From assembly GCF_900129565.1 (NCBI RefSeq), contig NZ_FQWD01000005.1:137941-201940 (forward strand): DNA of 64,000 nucleotides, read 5' to 3'. Each line of letters starts with the position of its first letter. Position 1 is the first letter of the stretch. The notes beneath the pieces are model-generated. The model had not been told where the DNA came from and searched no databases. It saw only the letters and a list, made by a program, of their open reading frames with translations. The stretch is from Marisediminitalea aggregata (GTDB taxonomy: Bacteria; Pseudomonadota; Gammaproteobacteria; Enterobacterales; Alteromonadaceae). Below are positions 1 through 8,858 of this stretch, in pieces. The position numbers and the translations under genes are program-made.

Positions 1-987
1 ACCATCACCCAGGTTAATTTCGATACTATTGGCCATACCTGCCAAGTTTTCTAACAAACAAGAAGAGACTAGTACGTCCACCAAATCTGCGAAGTTACCA
101 CTTGAAAACGTCGCATATGGTATGCCATCGACTAAAGATGCGCCTCTTTCTAAACTAAAGTCTAGTAAAAGGTTTCTTTCACCATTTTCTTTATACTCTC
201 CTTTATATCTGACGTTGAAAGATAAGACATTGTCTACACCATAGTATTTTATGGCATAAACTCCCTGCTTTTCGATGGACCAACCCAGGTTGACTCCGCC
301 ACCATCTTTACTGACGCTAAAGCCTAAGCCTGTAAAATCATAATCTTCATTAAAATCCGCCCAGTCAGCATTGCCAATTTTACTGGCAATTTGTTCTCTC
401 ATCTCTCTATGAATACGCCTTTGAGCTCCCGGTCCGGTCATGTAATGAGATGGGTGATTAGAACAATCTCCACCCTGCTGATTTGAGCTGAGTGGTGATA
501 GGTTAGACTCATTTATACCAGGCGCAGATGATGACGCACTAGCAGCTTTAAGGCTTGATGCAGAATAGAAATTATTTGCATAAACAACGGTATTGGCTGC
601 TTTTAAAAATTCAGCGTGTATATGGTAAAACGTTTCGAGGGAATCGATTTCAATTGACGTCAGTGACGCATCCGTCGCAGTAATAGATAGCGCTTCACTG
701 TCGCTATTGGCATTAGTCGCAGTGACATTAAATTTATACGCTGTTTGAGTAACCGGATTGGCAACAATGACATCTTTTGCCGATGTATTGCAACTGAACG
801 TCATGTCATGGGAAAAACCACCATCATTATTCCAGGAACAATTAGGTGTCTCATAAAACTGTTTTACCGCTTCCTTGGCATCGTTGTAATCGCATGAACT
901 ACAAATGTAAGACTCAGTAAGTGCTGCGAGGACTGGTTGAGTGAAAGTAATCGCGACTAGCCCAAAGAATAAGCTTTTCCTGTTCAT
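1..987 (-). CDS. Secreted protein of unknown function, C-terminus beyond window edge
   Basis: An uninterrupted frame of 329 codons runs from ATG at 987 to base 1 without a stop, so the C-terminus lies outside the window. A good ribosome site (AAAGGAA, 993-999 on the minus strand) supports the start. Residues 1-21 form a classical signal peptide ending PVLA before LTESYIC, so the product should enter the periplasm or beyond. Six cysteines are visible, the first two as CSSC just after the cleavage site, which fits disulfide formation outside the cytoplasm. A Ser/Ala-rich stretch (near residues 145-160) separates an N-terminal part from a charged C-terminal part. I do not recognise the family. 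It is preceded by an AT-rich leader and a hexanucleotide repeat. Confidence 0.75.
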   Translation of the reverse strand, partial: MNRKSLFFGLVAITFTQPVLAALTESYICSSCDYNDAKEAVKQFYETPNCSWNNDGGFSHDMTFSCNTSAKDVIVANPVTQTAYKFNVTATNANSDSEALSITATDASLTSIEIDSLETFYHIHAEFLKAANTVVYANNFYSASSLKAASASSSAPGINESNLSPLSSNQQGGDCSNHPSHYMTGPGAQRRIHREMREQIASKIGNADWADFNEDYDFTGLGFSVSKDGGGVNLGWSIEKQGVYAIKYYGVDNVLSFNVRYKGEYKENGERNLLLDFSLERGASLVDGIPYATFSSGNFADLVDVLVSSCLLENLAGMANSIEINLGDG

Positions 988-1180
988 GGTAATTCCTTTA
1001 TAAATCCTTTTTTGACTACCAGATATCCATATATGCTGTAATCACTTCCTCGCTGAGGTTCCAAGACCAAACTTAGCTTGAGAAAACGAATACGCAGTCT
1101 GATCTAACCTAACAAAACGAATATAGGCCCACAAGTTTGCAAGCCGGCGACTTGGTTTTAAATATAGGTGTAATTTTTTC

Positions 1181-1209
1181 AACTACAACTACAACTACAA
1201 CTACAACTA
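1181..1209. repeat. Hexanucleotide tandem repeat (AACTAC)n
   Basis: Almost five head-to-tail copies of AACTAC occupy 1181-1209. The array lies just past the stop codon of the DUF4350-like lipoprotein gene and about 195 bp upstream of the start of the secreted protein gene at 987. It is a short microsatellite of the kind that can vary by slipped-strand replication; any effect on expression is inference. Confidence 0.85.
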
Positions 1210-1219
1210 ACCTTGCGAA

Positions 1220-2158
1220 CTAATCGACAGCCAACCAATGCATCACATTCAACATAAACTGTTCGTTTTGCTCTGCGCCCTGTGAACGTAAACCATAAGT
1301 TTGCCCGGTTTTAGTATCTAACTGTGATGAAAACATCATGCCTTCGGCAAACACTGCAACGCGGCCTTTGCCATATTCAAGAACTGCTCCCTGACTCCAG
1401 CCACTGGTTGATATCGTTCTTGAGTCAGCAGAAATCTGAAAAGGAATAGTCGGCTCGTGAGAAACCGTCCCTGTGCCCAGTGTTAGCAACGACGTCGCCT
1501 GTTCTGGTGGCTGAAACGCAGATCCGCCGAAGGTTTTGATCTGCGTAATCGAGGCATCAGGCACAGGCTGCATGAATATCGGGGTTTCAGTGGTCTTGTC
1601 TTCATCGGAACGCCCCGACGTGATGGCGTGAACGGCAAGGCTATGAGTGCTGCGTTTAAAGGTATAGGCACTCACATGGCCGTTAGTGAAAATAACACCA
1701 AAAGCCTTTGCGAGGTTATCTATGACTGCCGGGAAAGGTGCGTGATCCGCTATCAGTAGCAGGGCTCCACCGTGCTTTACCCAGAATACGACCTGATCAA
1801 CTTCCTGTTGTGTTAACGCTAACTCGTAAGGCGGTTGCCAGTCGCTTCGGTCTTTATCCAGTGCGTTCGCAATCACCAGAATATCCGCTTTTGCTAATTG
1901 GGTACCGGTAAAGGGCGTTGTGTTGGCTTTTACAGAAAAGCCGTCACTCCGCAAGACCTGTTTAAATGGGGCGAATCGGCCATCTATCGTCAGAAAGTTA
2001 TGATGCGCCTCGTCGACCAATACTACCGGGCTATTGGTTGGTTGATATGTCTGGATACGAAATTGTGGAGTGAAATTCGGGTCGGCCTGCTGCGGGCTGT
2101 CAGTGCAAGCGGCAAGGAATAGCAGTGACAGCAAAATATAACGGAACAGTTGGGTCAT
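1220..2158 (-). CDS. DUF4350-like periplasmic lipoprotein
   Basis: The chosen start (2158) gives 312 residues beginning MTQLFRYILL with a lipobox LAAC at about residue 18, so it is a predicted lipoprotein. An in-frame ATG 45 bp upstream would put an unusually long leader before the signal. The body begins with VVLVDEAHHNFLTIDGRF and contains LLLIADHAPFP, a pattern I associate with DUF4350 proteins, which have a ThuA/glutamine-amidotransferase-like fold. Members are often near transport or cell-envelope genes, but no catalytic role is established for this one. It is separated by about 110 bp from the next minus-strand gene and may be transcribed alone. The family call is from motif recall only. 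Confidence 0.7.
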   Translation of the reverse strand: MTQLFRYILLSLLFLAACTDSPQQADPNFTPQFRIQTYQPTNSPVVLVDEAHHNFLTIDGRFAPFKQVLRSDGFSVKANTTPFTGTQLAKADILVIANALDKDRSDWQPPYELALTQQEVDQVVFWVKHGGALLLIADHAPFPAVIDNLAKAFGVIFTNGHVSAYTFKRSTHSLAVHAITSGRSDEDKTTETPIFMQPVPDASITQIKTFGGSAFQPPEQATSLLTLGTGTVSHEPTIPFQISADSRTISTSGWSQGAVLEYGKGRVAVFAEGMMFSSQLDTKTGQTYGLRSQGAEQNEQFMLNVMHWLAVD

Positions 2159-2271
2159 AAAATGATGGGAAAAAACAGGCTTAGTTGGCGACACCATAAC
2201 CATACCACAATTGGTCGAAGGCTTTGAATGCGCCTACGCTTGGAGCCGCCAGACCCCTTCAGTAGCTCAAG

Positions 2272-2748
2272 CTATTCGGCGTAATCCCGTAAGGCGAATT
2301 GCAATGCAATGTATGACACCACGCCGCCTAATAATGCCCCCCACACTGTTTTTAGTGCCAGCGCCTGGGTGAATGATACGCTGCCAATCAGGGCTGATAG
2401 CAACACAAACAAAAGTAGAGAGGCAATTGCACCGGCAACGGCGAACAATAACGCCCGCACAAAAGGATGTGCTGGCAATTTAGACGCAGCGTGTTCGGAT
2501 GCTTCCACGCTGACCTGACCGCCCTTTATGCGCTTGCGAGTCAGAAATGAAGGGAAAAATGCGCCCATCAGGCCAATGGCGAGTCCCTGTGGAATTGAGT
2601 CAATCAACAGGCCGCCTTCTCCAGTCATGCCTATTTGTGATTGGCCGGAAAAAATCAAAAACACAAATAGCACGCTGAATAGGGCATTAATTACTGCACC
2701 GATCAGGGTTTCCGTGCGCACGTAGCTTTGTAGGGTAGGTGAGTTCAT
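2272..2748 (-). CDS. Small four-helix membrane protein, unknown
   Basis: About 158 residues with four hydrophobic segments (near residues 15-37, 52-69, 100-124 and 130-150) and a charged loop between the second and third, so it is an inner-membrane protein. The start at 2748 is preferred over an ATG 12 bp upstream because GGAG lies six bases before it. I do not recognise the family. It lies downstream of the aromatic operon, about 120 bp past the esterase gene and on the same strand, so it could be its last gene or an independent unit. Confidence 0.65.
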   Translation of the reverse strand: MNSPTLQSYVRTETLIGAVINALFSVLFVFLIFSGQSQIGMTGEGGLLIDSIPQGLAIGLMGAFFPSFLTRKRIKGGQVSVEASEHAASKLPAHPFVRALLFAVAGAIASLLLFVLLSALIGSVSFTQALALKTVWGALLGGVVSYIALQFALRDYAE

Positions 2749-2871
2749 AGCTTGCTCCATGTAATTATTTTGTTAACAGTAAGCGAGCAGATAGCACAGC
2801 AACACCGGAATTTATGCATACCTGCTATAACGGTTTTCGATAGCCTTACAAACAGTGTTCAGCGGCGTGGT

Positions 2872-3768
2872 TTAGCCGTTGGGTTTGAGAATGTCGTTGA
2901 TAAAGTACACGATTTCATCGGCCAGGCGTGTGTCACTGGTACCGAGATGGCCGGCAATGGAATAGTGGTTATGTCCCGACAAGACCAGCGCTCGGTCAAG
3001 GCGTTGATTGTGGGCGAATCGCTGATGCACCAGGCCCAGCCATTCCTGTTGGAAGCGCGGAGGGTCGTATTCGCTACAAGCAATAAATAGCGGTAGTGGG
3101 CACTTACTTATACTGGGTAAGGCCATACGGGAATCATATAAACTGTGGTCGCCGTAGTAGAGCGTGTCCCGGTCATCCAGTGGAGTGGCACCGTAAAGAC
3201 CAGACAGCAACAGCAGGCCTTTAACCGCATGTTGTGCGTTGTATTGCTGATGGTAGGTTGCAACGTGATTTGCGCCTGCTGAGGTGCCCATTAAAAACAA
3301 CGCATCGGGGTTACCGCCGTACTCAGCAATGTGCTGCTTAAGCCAGGTTACCGCAGCGGCCAGATCGTCTGCACCGGCAGGCCAGGTATGTTCAGGTGCC
3401 AACCGATAGTTAATTACGACGCCCAGCATGCCCTGTTCGGCGGCCATGCGACCCACGCAGGCGTTGTACCAGCGGGTGGTATCGCCTTTGTCACCTTTCA
3501 GGAAGCCACCGCCATGCACAAAAACCAGCACCGGGCGCGACGAGGTTTTACGCGCGGCAAGGTCAGTGTGCAAAGCGGTTGGACCGTAAATATCCAGTCT
3601 GTGCCGCGGGTGTTCACCGTAAGCAATGTCAGTGGCGAGGGCTGGTTGGCGGGCAACCAGGGCGGTTTGCTCTTCTGCAAATAAGGCAAGCATACCTTCC
3701 ATCATGGCCGGCCCCATTTCGGTGCCTAATGCGGCGATGCCCTTACGCGCTGACTCAGACTGTTTCAT
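2872..3768 (-). CDS. Alpha/beta hydrolase, HSL-type esterase
   Basis: A 298-residue cytoplasmic hydrolase. HGGGFLKGD supplies the oxyanion motif of the hormone-sensitive-lipase group, GTSAGA is the nucleophile elbow, and the Asp in SEYDPPRF and the His in SGHNHYS complete a plausible triad. The start at 3768 lies five bases past the stop of the FAH gene, with a ribosome site (GGAG) inside that gene's last codons; a longer frame to 3816 would overlap it. As the last tightly linked gene of the aromatic operon it probably hydrolyses an ester or amide intermediate. It lacks the closest look of MhpC-type C-C hydrolases, so the exact reaction is open; kynurenine-formamidase-like activity is another possibility. 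Confidence 0.85.
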   Translation of the reverse strand: MKQSESARKGIAALGTEMGPAMMEGMLALFAEEQTALVARQPALATDIAYGEHPRHRLDIYGPTALHTDLAARKTSSRPVLVFVHGGGFLKGDKGDTTRWYNACVGRMAAEQGMLGVVINYRLAPEHTWPAGADDLAAAVTWLKQHIAEYGGNPDALFLMGTSAGANHVATYHQQYNAQHAVKGLLLLSGLYGATPLDDRDTLYYGDHSLYDSRMALPSISKCPLPLFIACSEYDPPRFQQEWLGLVHQRFAHNQRLDRALVLSGHNHYSIAGHLGTSDTRLADEIVYFINDILKPNG

Positions 3769-3772
3769 GGTA

Positions 3773-4597
3773 TTACTCCGCCACAATAGTGTTGCTAAGC
3801 GTGCCCATAGGGCCAATCTCTACGGTTACGGTATCGCCTGGTTTCATCCACAGTGGAGGAGTGCGTTTCGCACCAACACCACCCGGCGTACCGCTGGCAA
3901 TCACATCGCCGGGCTTAAGCGGGGTAAAGCTGGAGATGTAGGCAATAACCGTGGCGATAGGGAAAATCATATCACCAATAGGCTGTTGCTGAACGATTTG
4001 ATCGTTCAGTTTGGTGGTGACGTTCACTTCGGAGAGATCGCCGGCTTCGTCCGGTGTTACCATGAACGGGCCGAACGGGCCGGTGGTTGGGAAGTTTTTA
4101 CCGGGCGTAAACTGACGGCTATGCCATTGCCAGTCGCGCACAGAGGCATCGTTAAAACAGGCGTAACCCGCTACATGTGACATGGCGTCTTCTTCGCTGA
4201 TATAGCGTCCGCCTTTGCCAATAATAACCGCCAGTTCGCCTTCGTAATCGAGGTCGGTTGATACTTTCGGCATGACGATTGGCTGATTGTGTGCGCCTAA
4301 CGAATCGGCAAAGCGCACAAAAATAGACGGGTATTCCGTTGCGGCGCGGCCGGTTTCCTGGCGGTGGGTTTCGTAGTTGTGGCCCACACAAAATACTTTG
4401 CCCGGATTTGGGATGACGGGCGCCAGCGTTACGCTGTCTAGAGCAAGTTGCTCTTCGCTGCCAAGCGTTGCCAGTGTGCCCGCATCAATAGCGGCTTTTA
4501 AGTCAGCAGCGTGGCTGCTCAGTACTTCAATAGTGTCACCGTGCAGGCGGCCAAATCCGGCACTGCCATCGCTAAGGGTAAAACTTACGTATTTCAT
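3773..4597 (-). CDS. Fumarylacetoacetate hydrolase family protein
   Basis: The 274-residue product has the FAH-family core: DYEGELAVIIGK with metal-binding acids, GYACFNDASVRDWQ, GKNFPTTGPFGPF and SGTPGGVG near the C-terminus. The family includes fumarylpyruvate and acylpyruvate hydrolases, hydroxyheptadienedioate isomerases and related hydratases acting on ring-cleavage products, all Mg/Mn dependent. The adjacent extradiol dioxygenase gene (20 bp upstream) suggests that it processes the meta-cleavage product. Which of the family reactions it catalyses cannot be read from sequence alone. Length is normal for the family. Confidence 0.9.
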   Translation of the reverse strand: MKYVSFTLSDGSAGFGRLHGDTIEVLSSHAADLKAAIDAGTLATLGSEEQLALDSVTLAPVIPNPGKVFCVGHNYETHRQETGRAATEYPSIFVRFADSLGAHNQPIVMPKVSTDLDYEGELAVIIGKGGRYISEEDAMSHVAGYACFNDASVRDWQWHSRQFTPGKNFPTTGPFGPFMVTPDEAGDLSEVNVTTKLNDQIVQQQPIGDMIFPIATVIAYISSFTPLKPGDVIASGTPGGVGAKRTPPLWMKPGDTVTVEIGPMGTLSNTIVAE

Positions 4598-4617
4598 TAT
4601 CTCTGCTCACTTACTGT

Positions 4618-5520
4618 TCAGGCTGGCTGCCAGGTGCGTTTAAATTTGAAGTTGGCTTCAGCGTCCTTCAGGCCGGCGAAATCTTTGTCAGACATACCCC
4701 ATTGGTCGATTCGGTTTTCAGGCCAGGTCCAGTCTTCTGGTGCACCGGCTTGATAATCGTCGGGCACAATTTCAACCGCCGTTGAAAACTCAACAACCGC
4801 GCCAAACGGCGCAATAAAATAGGCAAATACATTGTCGCCGGGCCCGTGGCGACCGGGTCCCCAGGCTGGGGCATATTCGTAATCACGCAGTCGGCCAACG
4901 CCACGCATAACGGCGTCCATATCAGCCATTTCAAACGCGATATGATTGAGTGAATTGAATCCTGCGCGTGCGAATGCGGTGCTGTGGTGCGACGCGTTAC
5001 AACGCACAAACACCATGCCTTTGGTGCGGTCAGATACGGTGAAATTCAGGATCTCTTCTACCGCTAAGCCGGATTGTTCTGCATCGACGGCGTTGCACAC
5101 AACGTGGGTGAGCTTGACCGGTAAATCCGGATCGTCGATGGGGGCCACTTCTTCACTGCCGGTTAAGAACCGAAATAGTTCGCCCTCTGGCATCTCTACG
5201 ATGATCCCGTGACCGCCGCCTAAGTCGGCTGAGGTCTCAGGGGTTACATTGAGTGCTTTGGCGCGAGCGTTTTGTTCAATACGGTCGATGTCGGCTTGCT
5301 CGCACACAAAGGTCACACTGCGAACGAATGACTCCTCGCCTTCTTCCAGTGCAACCAGATACGGGAAGCTACCCGAACCGCGAATGTAATGGGTATTGGC
5401 TTTGGCATCCGTACGCGCGTCGGCCGGACTGGCCGCCAGCTTGGTATGCCATACATTGACCAGAAAGTCCGCAGCATCGGCGGCTTTCGGGAGTACTAGT
5501 TCAATACTGCGTAATCGCAT
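4618..5520 (-). CDS. Type I extradiol ring-cleavage dioxygenase (VOC fold)
   Basis: A 300-residue, two-module VOC protein. The C-terminal module has the iron ligands expected of BphC-type enzymes: His in LTHVVCN, His in LNHIAFE and Glu in AVVEFS. Second-sphere elements are also present: ASHHSTAF, GRHGPGDNVFAYF with its conserved His and Tyr. This predicts an active Fe(II) catechol-cleaving dioxygenase rather than a glyoxalase. The gene starts two bases past the GlcG/HbpS-like gene and sits between the hydroxylase and the FAH gene, the order expected for hydroxylation, ring opening and product processing. The substrate is not determined. Confidence 0.85.
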   Translation of the reverse strand: MRLRSIELVLPKAADAADFLVNVWHTKLAASPADARTDAKANTHYIRGSGSFPYLVALEEGEESFVRSVTFVCEQADIDRIEQNARAKALNVTPETSADLGGGHGIIVEMPEGELFRFLTGSEEVAPIDDPDLPVKLTHVVCNAVDAEQSGLAVEEILNFTVSDRTKGMVFVRCNASHHSTAFARAGFNSLNHIAFEMADMDAVMRGVGRLRDYEYAPAWGPGRHGPGDNVFAYFIAPFGAVVEFSTAVEIVPDDYQAGAPEDWTWPENRIDQWGMSDKDFAGLKDAEANFKFKRTWQPA

Positions 5521-5522
5521 GA

Positions 5523-5948
5523 TTATTTGTCCTCGCTAAATTGCAGCGCTGCGATACCTGCTATTGCGCATTGTTCGTCAACATCACCGGTGTCACCACT
5601 GATGCCAATGGCACCGAGCAGTGTGCCGTCGGGCGCTTTGATTAAATTGCCTCCCGGTGATAAGGCGATTTCAATACCGGGTATGGCGGTCAGGCTGTTG
5701 AAGAATACCGGGTTGTTTTTGGCTTTTTCGGCAATGCCCCGGGTGTTAAAGCCCATGCCGAGAGCGCCTTTGGCCTTCGCGTTTGCAATATCGCCGCGAT
5801 ACAGGCTGGCGCCGTCCTGGCGTTTAAACACCACGGCATGGCCGCCCGCATCCAGTACCGCCACGGCAAGTGGCTTTACATTGTTTTCGCTGGCATAGGC
5901 CAGCGTCGCGTTTGCTACGCATTCTGCTTGTTGTAGGGTCAGAGTCAT
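5523..5948 (-). CDS. GlcG/HbpS-like (DUF336) protein
   Basis: A 141-residue protein matching the GlcG/HbpS (DUF336) pattern: AVAVLDAGGHAVVFKRQDGAS, a central helix region, GNLIKAPDGTLLGAIGISG and a C-terminal DEQCAIAGI. Some relatives bind haem outside the cell; this one has no signal peptide and should be cytosolic. Members occur repeatedly in catabolic operons, where their role is poorly defined. Its start overlaps the last four bases of the hydroxylase gene, indicating translational coupling. Accessory or protective roles for the dioxygenase are conjecture. Confidence 0.85.
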   Translation of the reverse strand: MTLTLQQAECVANATLAYASENNVKPLAVAVLDAGGHAVVFKRQDGASLYRGDIANAKAKGALGMGFNTRGIAEKAKNNPVFFNSLTAIPGIEIALSPGGNLIKAPDGTLLGAIGISGDTGDVDEQCAIAGIAALQFSEDK

Positions 5949-7522
5949 TGCGCGGCTTCCTGTGACGTTAACGGAGAGGAAGAAAACAGCTGGTTGGCCA
6001 GCGTGCTCAGTAATTCTCCCAGTGATGATTCAGTGGCGGTGCCAAACACATAGTGGTCGGGACGCAGCAATACGGCTTGCGCATCGGCATCTGCCAGCCA
6101 GGTCGACAGCGCATCGCATTCCAGGTCGGTTAGCAGGGTGGCCTGAATATCGATTTGTTGTTGTAAGGCAGACAGTAGTGTCTGATTGCTCTTCGACAAA
6201 CGCTGGCTGTTTACCAATAATCGCCATTGTCCGTCGGTGACGTCATCCAGCAGTTTGCGCTCGCCATCCAGTTCCACCCAAGGCTGAATGAATCGTGCAC
6301 CGGCTTTGGTCGTGCCACTGGCAACTAAGCCATTGCGCACTGGGGGAATCAAATCGGCAGCCGTGGTTGGCAGCTCGTTGCGTTTCACTTTTTCGCGGAT
6401 CATGGCATCGCGCTGGGCTGCTTGTTCCGGGTCGAGCATACAAATATAGCGGCCGGCATCGACAGCGGCATTGATGACTGCCCGCACATGGGGGTCGCGT
6501 TCAGTTTGATAAGTATCCAGCAGGCTGTCAGGGGACAGGCCTTTTAATACCAGATCCAGCTTCCAACTGAGGTTTACTGCATCGCGGAAACCGTGGCACA
6601 TGCCCTGACCGAAAAACGGTGGGGTCTGGTGCGCGGCATCGCCAGCCAGAAAGACATTACCCACCCGCCATTGTTCAGCAACCAGGCCGTGGAATCGGTA
6701 CGTCGCAGCGCGTACAATCTTGTGTGGCACATCCTGCAGCCAGGGCTTCAGCAGCGCGGCTACGTTGTCTGGCTCCATCATGGCATCATCGTCTTCGCCG
6801 GGTTTGAGCATAAGCTCCCAGCGGCGGTGGTTGCCCCGGCCGGGCACTACGGTAGCCGGACGGTTGGGGTCACACATCATTACCGACAGCTGTTGAATGT
6901 CACAGTCATCCGGCAAGTTCGCGATAGGTGGAAACGTAACCGGCCCATCCACTTCTGCGTCAACCACGAGCCAGGGTTCTTCAAACTGCAGGTCATCCAG
7001 TTTGACACCCAGTGCTTTGCGCACCTGACTGCGCGCGCCATCACAGGCAATGACATACTTAGCGCCCGCTGTGTATTTGTCGCCGTCACATACGAGAGTC
7101 AGCGTTACGCTAGACTGAGTGCTGTGCAGATCAATCAGTTCGGTACCCAGTTTTACGTCGACATTCTCGAAACGAGAAAGGGCACTGCGCAGGTGATCTT
7201 CCAGTTCAGGCTGATAGAAAAAATAATCGTTAGACCAGCCAAACGGACGCGGTTTACCCGACGTTCCCATATAGCGCAGTACGCCGTGGTCGGCCCCAAC
7301 ATGAAGGTGACCTTCGGTGTCGCGCATGTCTGGCAGAATGGTGTGATGCAGGTCGATGTCCTGGAACAGTCGGACCATTTCGTGATCTAAATGCACCGCT
7401 CTGGGTAGTGGATACGGGTTCGCTTCGCGCTCGACAACCAGCACTTTCCAGCCTTGCTTACCCAGAAAATTGGCCGCAAGTGCCCCTACCGGCCCGCAGC
7501 CGATAATTGCAATATCATACAT
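5945..7522 (-). CDS. MhpA-like FAD-dependent aromatic hydroxylase
   Basis: A 525-residue class A flavoprotein monooxygenase. The N-terminus has the dinucleotide fold IIGCGPVGALAANFLG followed by VVERE and PLPRAVHLDHE. The second FAD motif is GNVFLAGDAAHQTPPFFGQG with MCHGFRDAVNLSWKL after it, a signature shared with 3-(3-hydroxyphenyl)propionate hydroxylase (MhpA) and resorcinol-type hydroxylases. It likely inserts a second hydroxyl ortho to an existing phenol, using NAD(P)H, to make the catechol for the dioxygenase. AGGAG eight bases before ATG at 7522 supports the start, which is 11 bp after the amidohydrolase stop. The true substrate is unknown, so no gene symbol is given. Confidence 0.87.
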   Translation of the reverse strand: MYDIAIIGCGPVGALAANFLGKQGWKVLVVEREANPYPLPRAVHLDHEMVRLFQDIDLHHTILPDMRDTEGHLHVGADHGVLRYMGTSGKPRPFGWSNDYFFYQPELEDHLRSALSRFENVDVKLGTELIDLHSTQSSVTLTLVCDGDKYTAGAKYVIACDGARSQVRKALGVKLDDLQFEEPWLVVDAEVDGPVTFPPIANLPDDCDIQQLSVMMCDPNRPATVVPGRGNHRRWELMLKPGEDDDAMMEPDNVAALLKPWLQDVPHKIVRAATYRFHGLVAEQWRVGNVFLAGDAAHQTPPFFGQGMCHGFRDAVNLSWKLDLVLKGLSPDSLLDTYQTERDPHVRAVINAAVDAGRYICMLDPEQAAQRDAMIREKVKRNELPTTAADLIPPVRNGLVASGTTKAGARFIQPWVELDGERKLLDDVTDGQWRLLVNSQRLSKSNQTLLSALQQQIDIQATLLTDLECDALSTWLADADAQAVLLRPDHYVFGTATESSLGELLSTLANQLFSSSPLTSQEAAQ

Positions 7523-7533
7523 ATGTGTGGCTC

Positions 7534-8775
7534 CTAAGCGGCGGTAGTCAGCAGTGACAGCGGCAGTTTGTAAGCGTCGCCGTCTTTCATAATCAGGCTG
7601 ATATTCGCTTTGTTCTGCAGGATGGTGACGTCTTCAGTAGGATCGCCATCAATCAGCAGCAGGTCTGCCAGATAACCGGTTTTAACCAGTCCCAGCTCGT
7701 CACCCATGCCCATGATTTCACCACCCAGTTGGGTCGCTGCGTGCAGGACTTCTTCTGGTGTGTAGTTGAAGTGCTGAACCCACAATTCCAAATCCCGGGC
7801 ATTGCGGCCATTCGGATTGAATGGGAAGCCGTAGTCGCCACCGGGTAGCAGTTTCATGCCACCGGCTTTGAGTTTTGCCACCAGTTTAATCTGATGGGCC
7901 ATTACATCTGCGGCGTCTTTCTTCATGTATGTCATGTCCATGTGCGGCGGCGGAGTTGCATCCAGCGTGGCCTGAACAATACCGATGGTAGGTGCAACAA
8001 ACATGTTTTCTTTATTGGCGAGCAGCATGTCGATAGCTTCGTCATCTGCATAGGTGCAGTGATACAGCACGCGGAATCCGGCGCGAACACCCAGCTTAAC
8101 GGCTTCCGCCGCGTGTGCGTGACCGGTTAACCAGACATCACTGGCTTTGGCTTGTTCGCCTGCGGCGAGAATTTCTTCTTCCGAGTACAGCAATTCGTGA
8201 GATGCGCCCGGTTTTAATGCGTTTTCGCCGGATATCAGGAATTTAACGGCTTTCGCGCCTATGTCTGCACATTCTTTCACAAAGGCTTTTACGCCCTCCG
8301 GGCCGTGCTCGTGCTTGTCGGCTTGGCCCGGATCCAGTTCTGAATCATTGGGCGGCTCGCGTTCAACAGAGGAAGGAATAAGACGCGGACCCGGCAAACC
8401 GCCGGTGGTTAAATGTTCGTTCAGGCTAATTTCGAGCTTCTTGCTGAGCGCTCCAGCGGAATAGGCACTGGTAAAACCGTGATCCAGCAGAATGCGGGCA
8501 TTGCGCGCAGCTGTCAGCGCCAGCTCTTCTGGCGGTAAGTACATACCCGGTACAAATTTTTCTACCGAGGTCGGCCAGGTCAGGTGAGCGTGAGCTTCCA
8601 CCAGGCCAGGCATAAGCACCCGGCCATCGGCATTGATAATGCGGTCGCCACTGGCTGCAGTGATGTCGGATTCACTGACATCGGTGATACGGTTGCCTTC
8701 AACCGCGACTGAGCCGGGAAAAGGTTTGCGGCCGGTACCGTCGAAAATACGGGCATTTTTTATGATAGTTCGCAT
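7534..8775 (-). CDS. Metal-dependent amidohydrolase (imidazolonepropionase-like)
   Basis: A 413-residue cytosolic amidohydrolase of the imidazolonepropionase/Xaa-Pro-dipeptidase-like subgroup. Metal-site elements are in order: EAHAHL (HxH), the Lys of KAVKFLISGE (probable carboxylated lysine), GHAHA, LYHCTY and the Asp of GGDYGFPF. C-terminal GYLADLLLIDGDP is typical of the superfamily's beta-sandwich. It is the first gene of the operon and may cleave an amide or cyclic amide to free the aromatic substrate for the hydroxylase; that order of action is inference. AGGGAC lies upstream of ATG 8775 and operator-like palindromes lie at 8826-8841 and 8859-8873. Confidence 0.87.
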   Translation of the reverse strand: MRTIIKNARIFDGTGRKPFPGSVAVEGNRITDVSESDITAASGDRIINADGRVLMPGLVEAHAHLTWPTSVEKFVPGMYLPPEELALTAARNARILLDHGFTSAYSAGALSKKLEISLNEHLTTGGLPGPRLIPSSVEREPPNDSELDPGQADKHEHGPEGVKAFVKECADIGAKAVKFLISGENALKPGASHELLYSEEEILAAGEQAKASDVWLTGHAHAAEAVKLGVRAGFRVLYHCTYADDEAIDMLLANKENMFVAPTIGIVQATLDATPPPHMDMTYMKKDAADVMAHQIKLVAKLKAGGMKLLPGGDYGFPFNPNGRNARDLELWVQHFNYTPEEVLHAATQLGGEIMGMGDELGLVKTGYLADLLLIDGDPTEDVTILQNKANISLIMKDGDAYKLPLSLLTTAA

Positions 8776-8825
8776 GAGATTGTCCCTGTTTACGTCTGGG
8801 CTATCGCTATTTTTGGCCGCAGGAT

Positions 8826-8841
8826 ATATTTGATCAAATAT
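8826..8841. promoter_or_regulatory. 16-bp perfect palindrome upstream of the aromatic operon
   Basis: ATATTTGATCAAATAT is self-complementary over all 16 bases and lies about 50 bp before the amidohydrolase start. On the minus strand its TTGATC could serve as a -35 hexamer with an A-rich -10 about 17 bases further on. This makes it a candidate operator overlapping the promoter. Confidence 0.5.
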
Positions 8842-8858
8842 TTATTTTTTTGTTAAGT

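Noticed and set aside
6593..7390. Long open frame on the plus strand inside the hydroxylase gene
   Set aside because: It is antisense to a gene with clear flavoprotein motifs and has no ribosome site or recognisable protein pattern.
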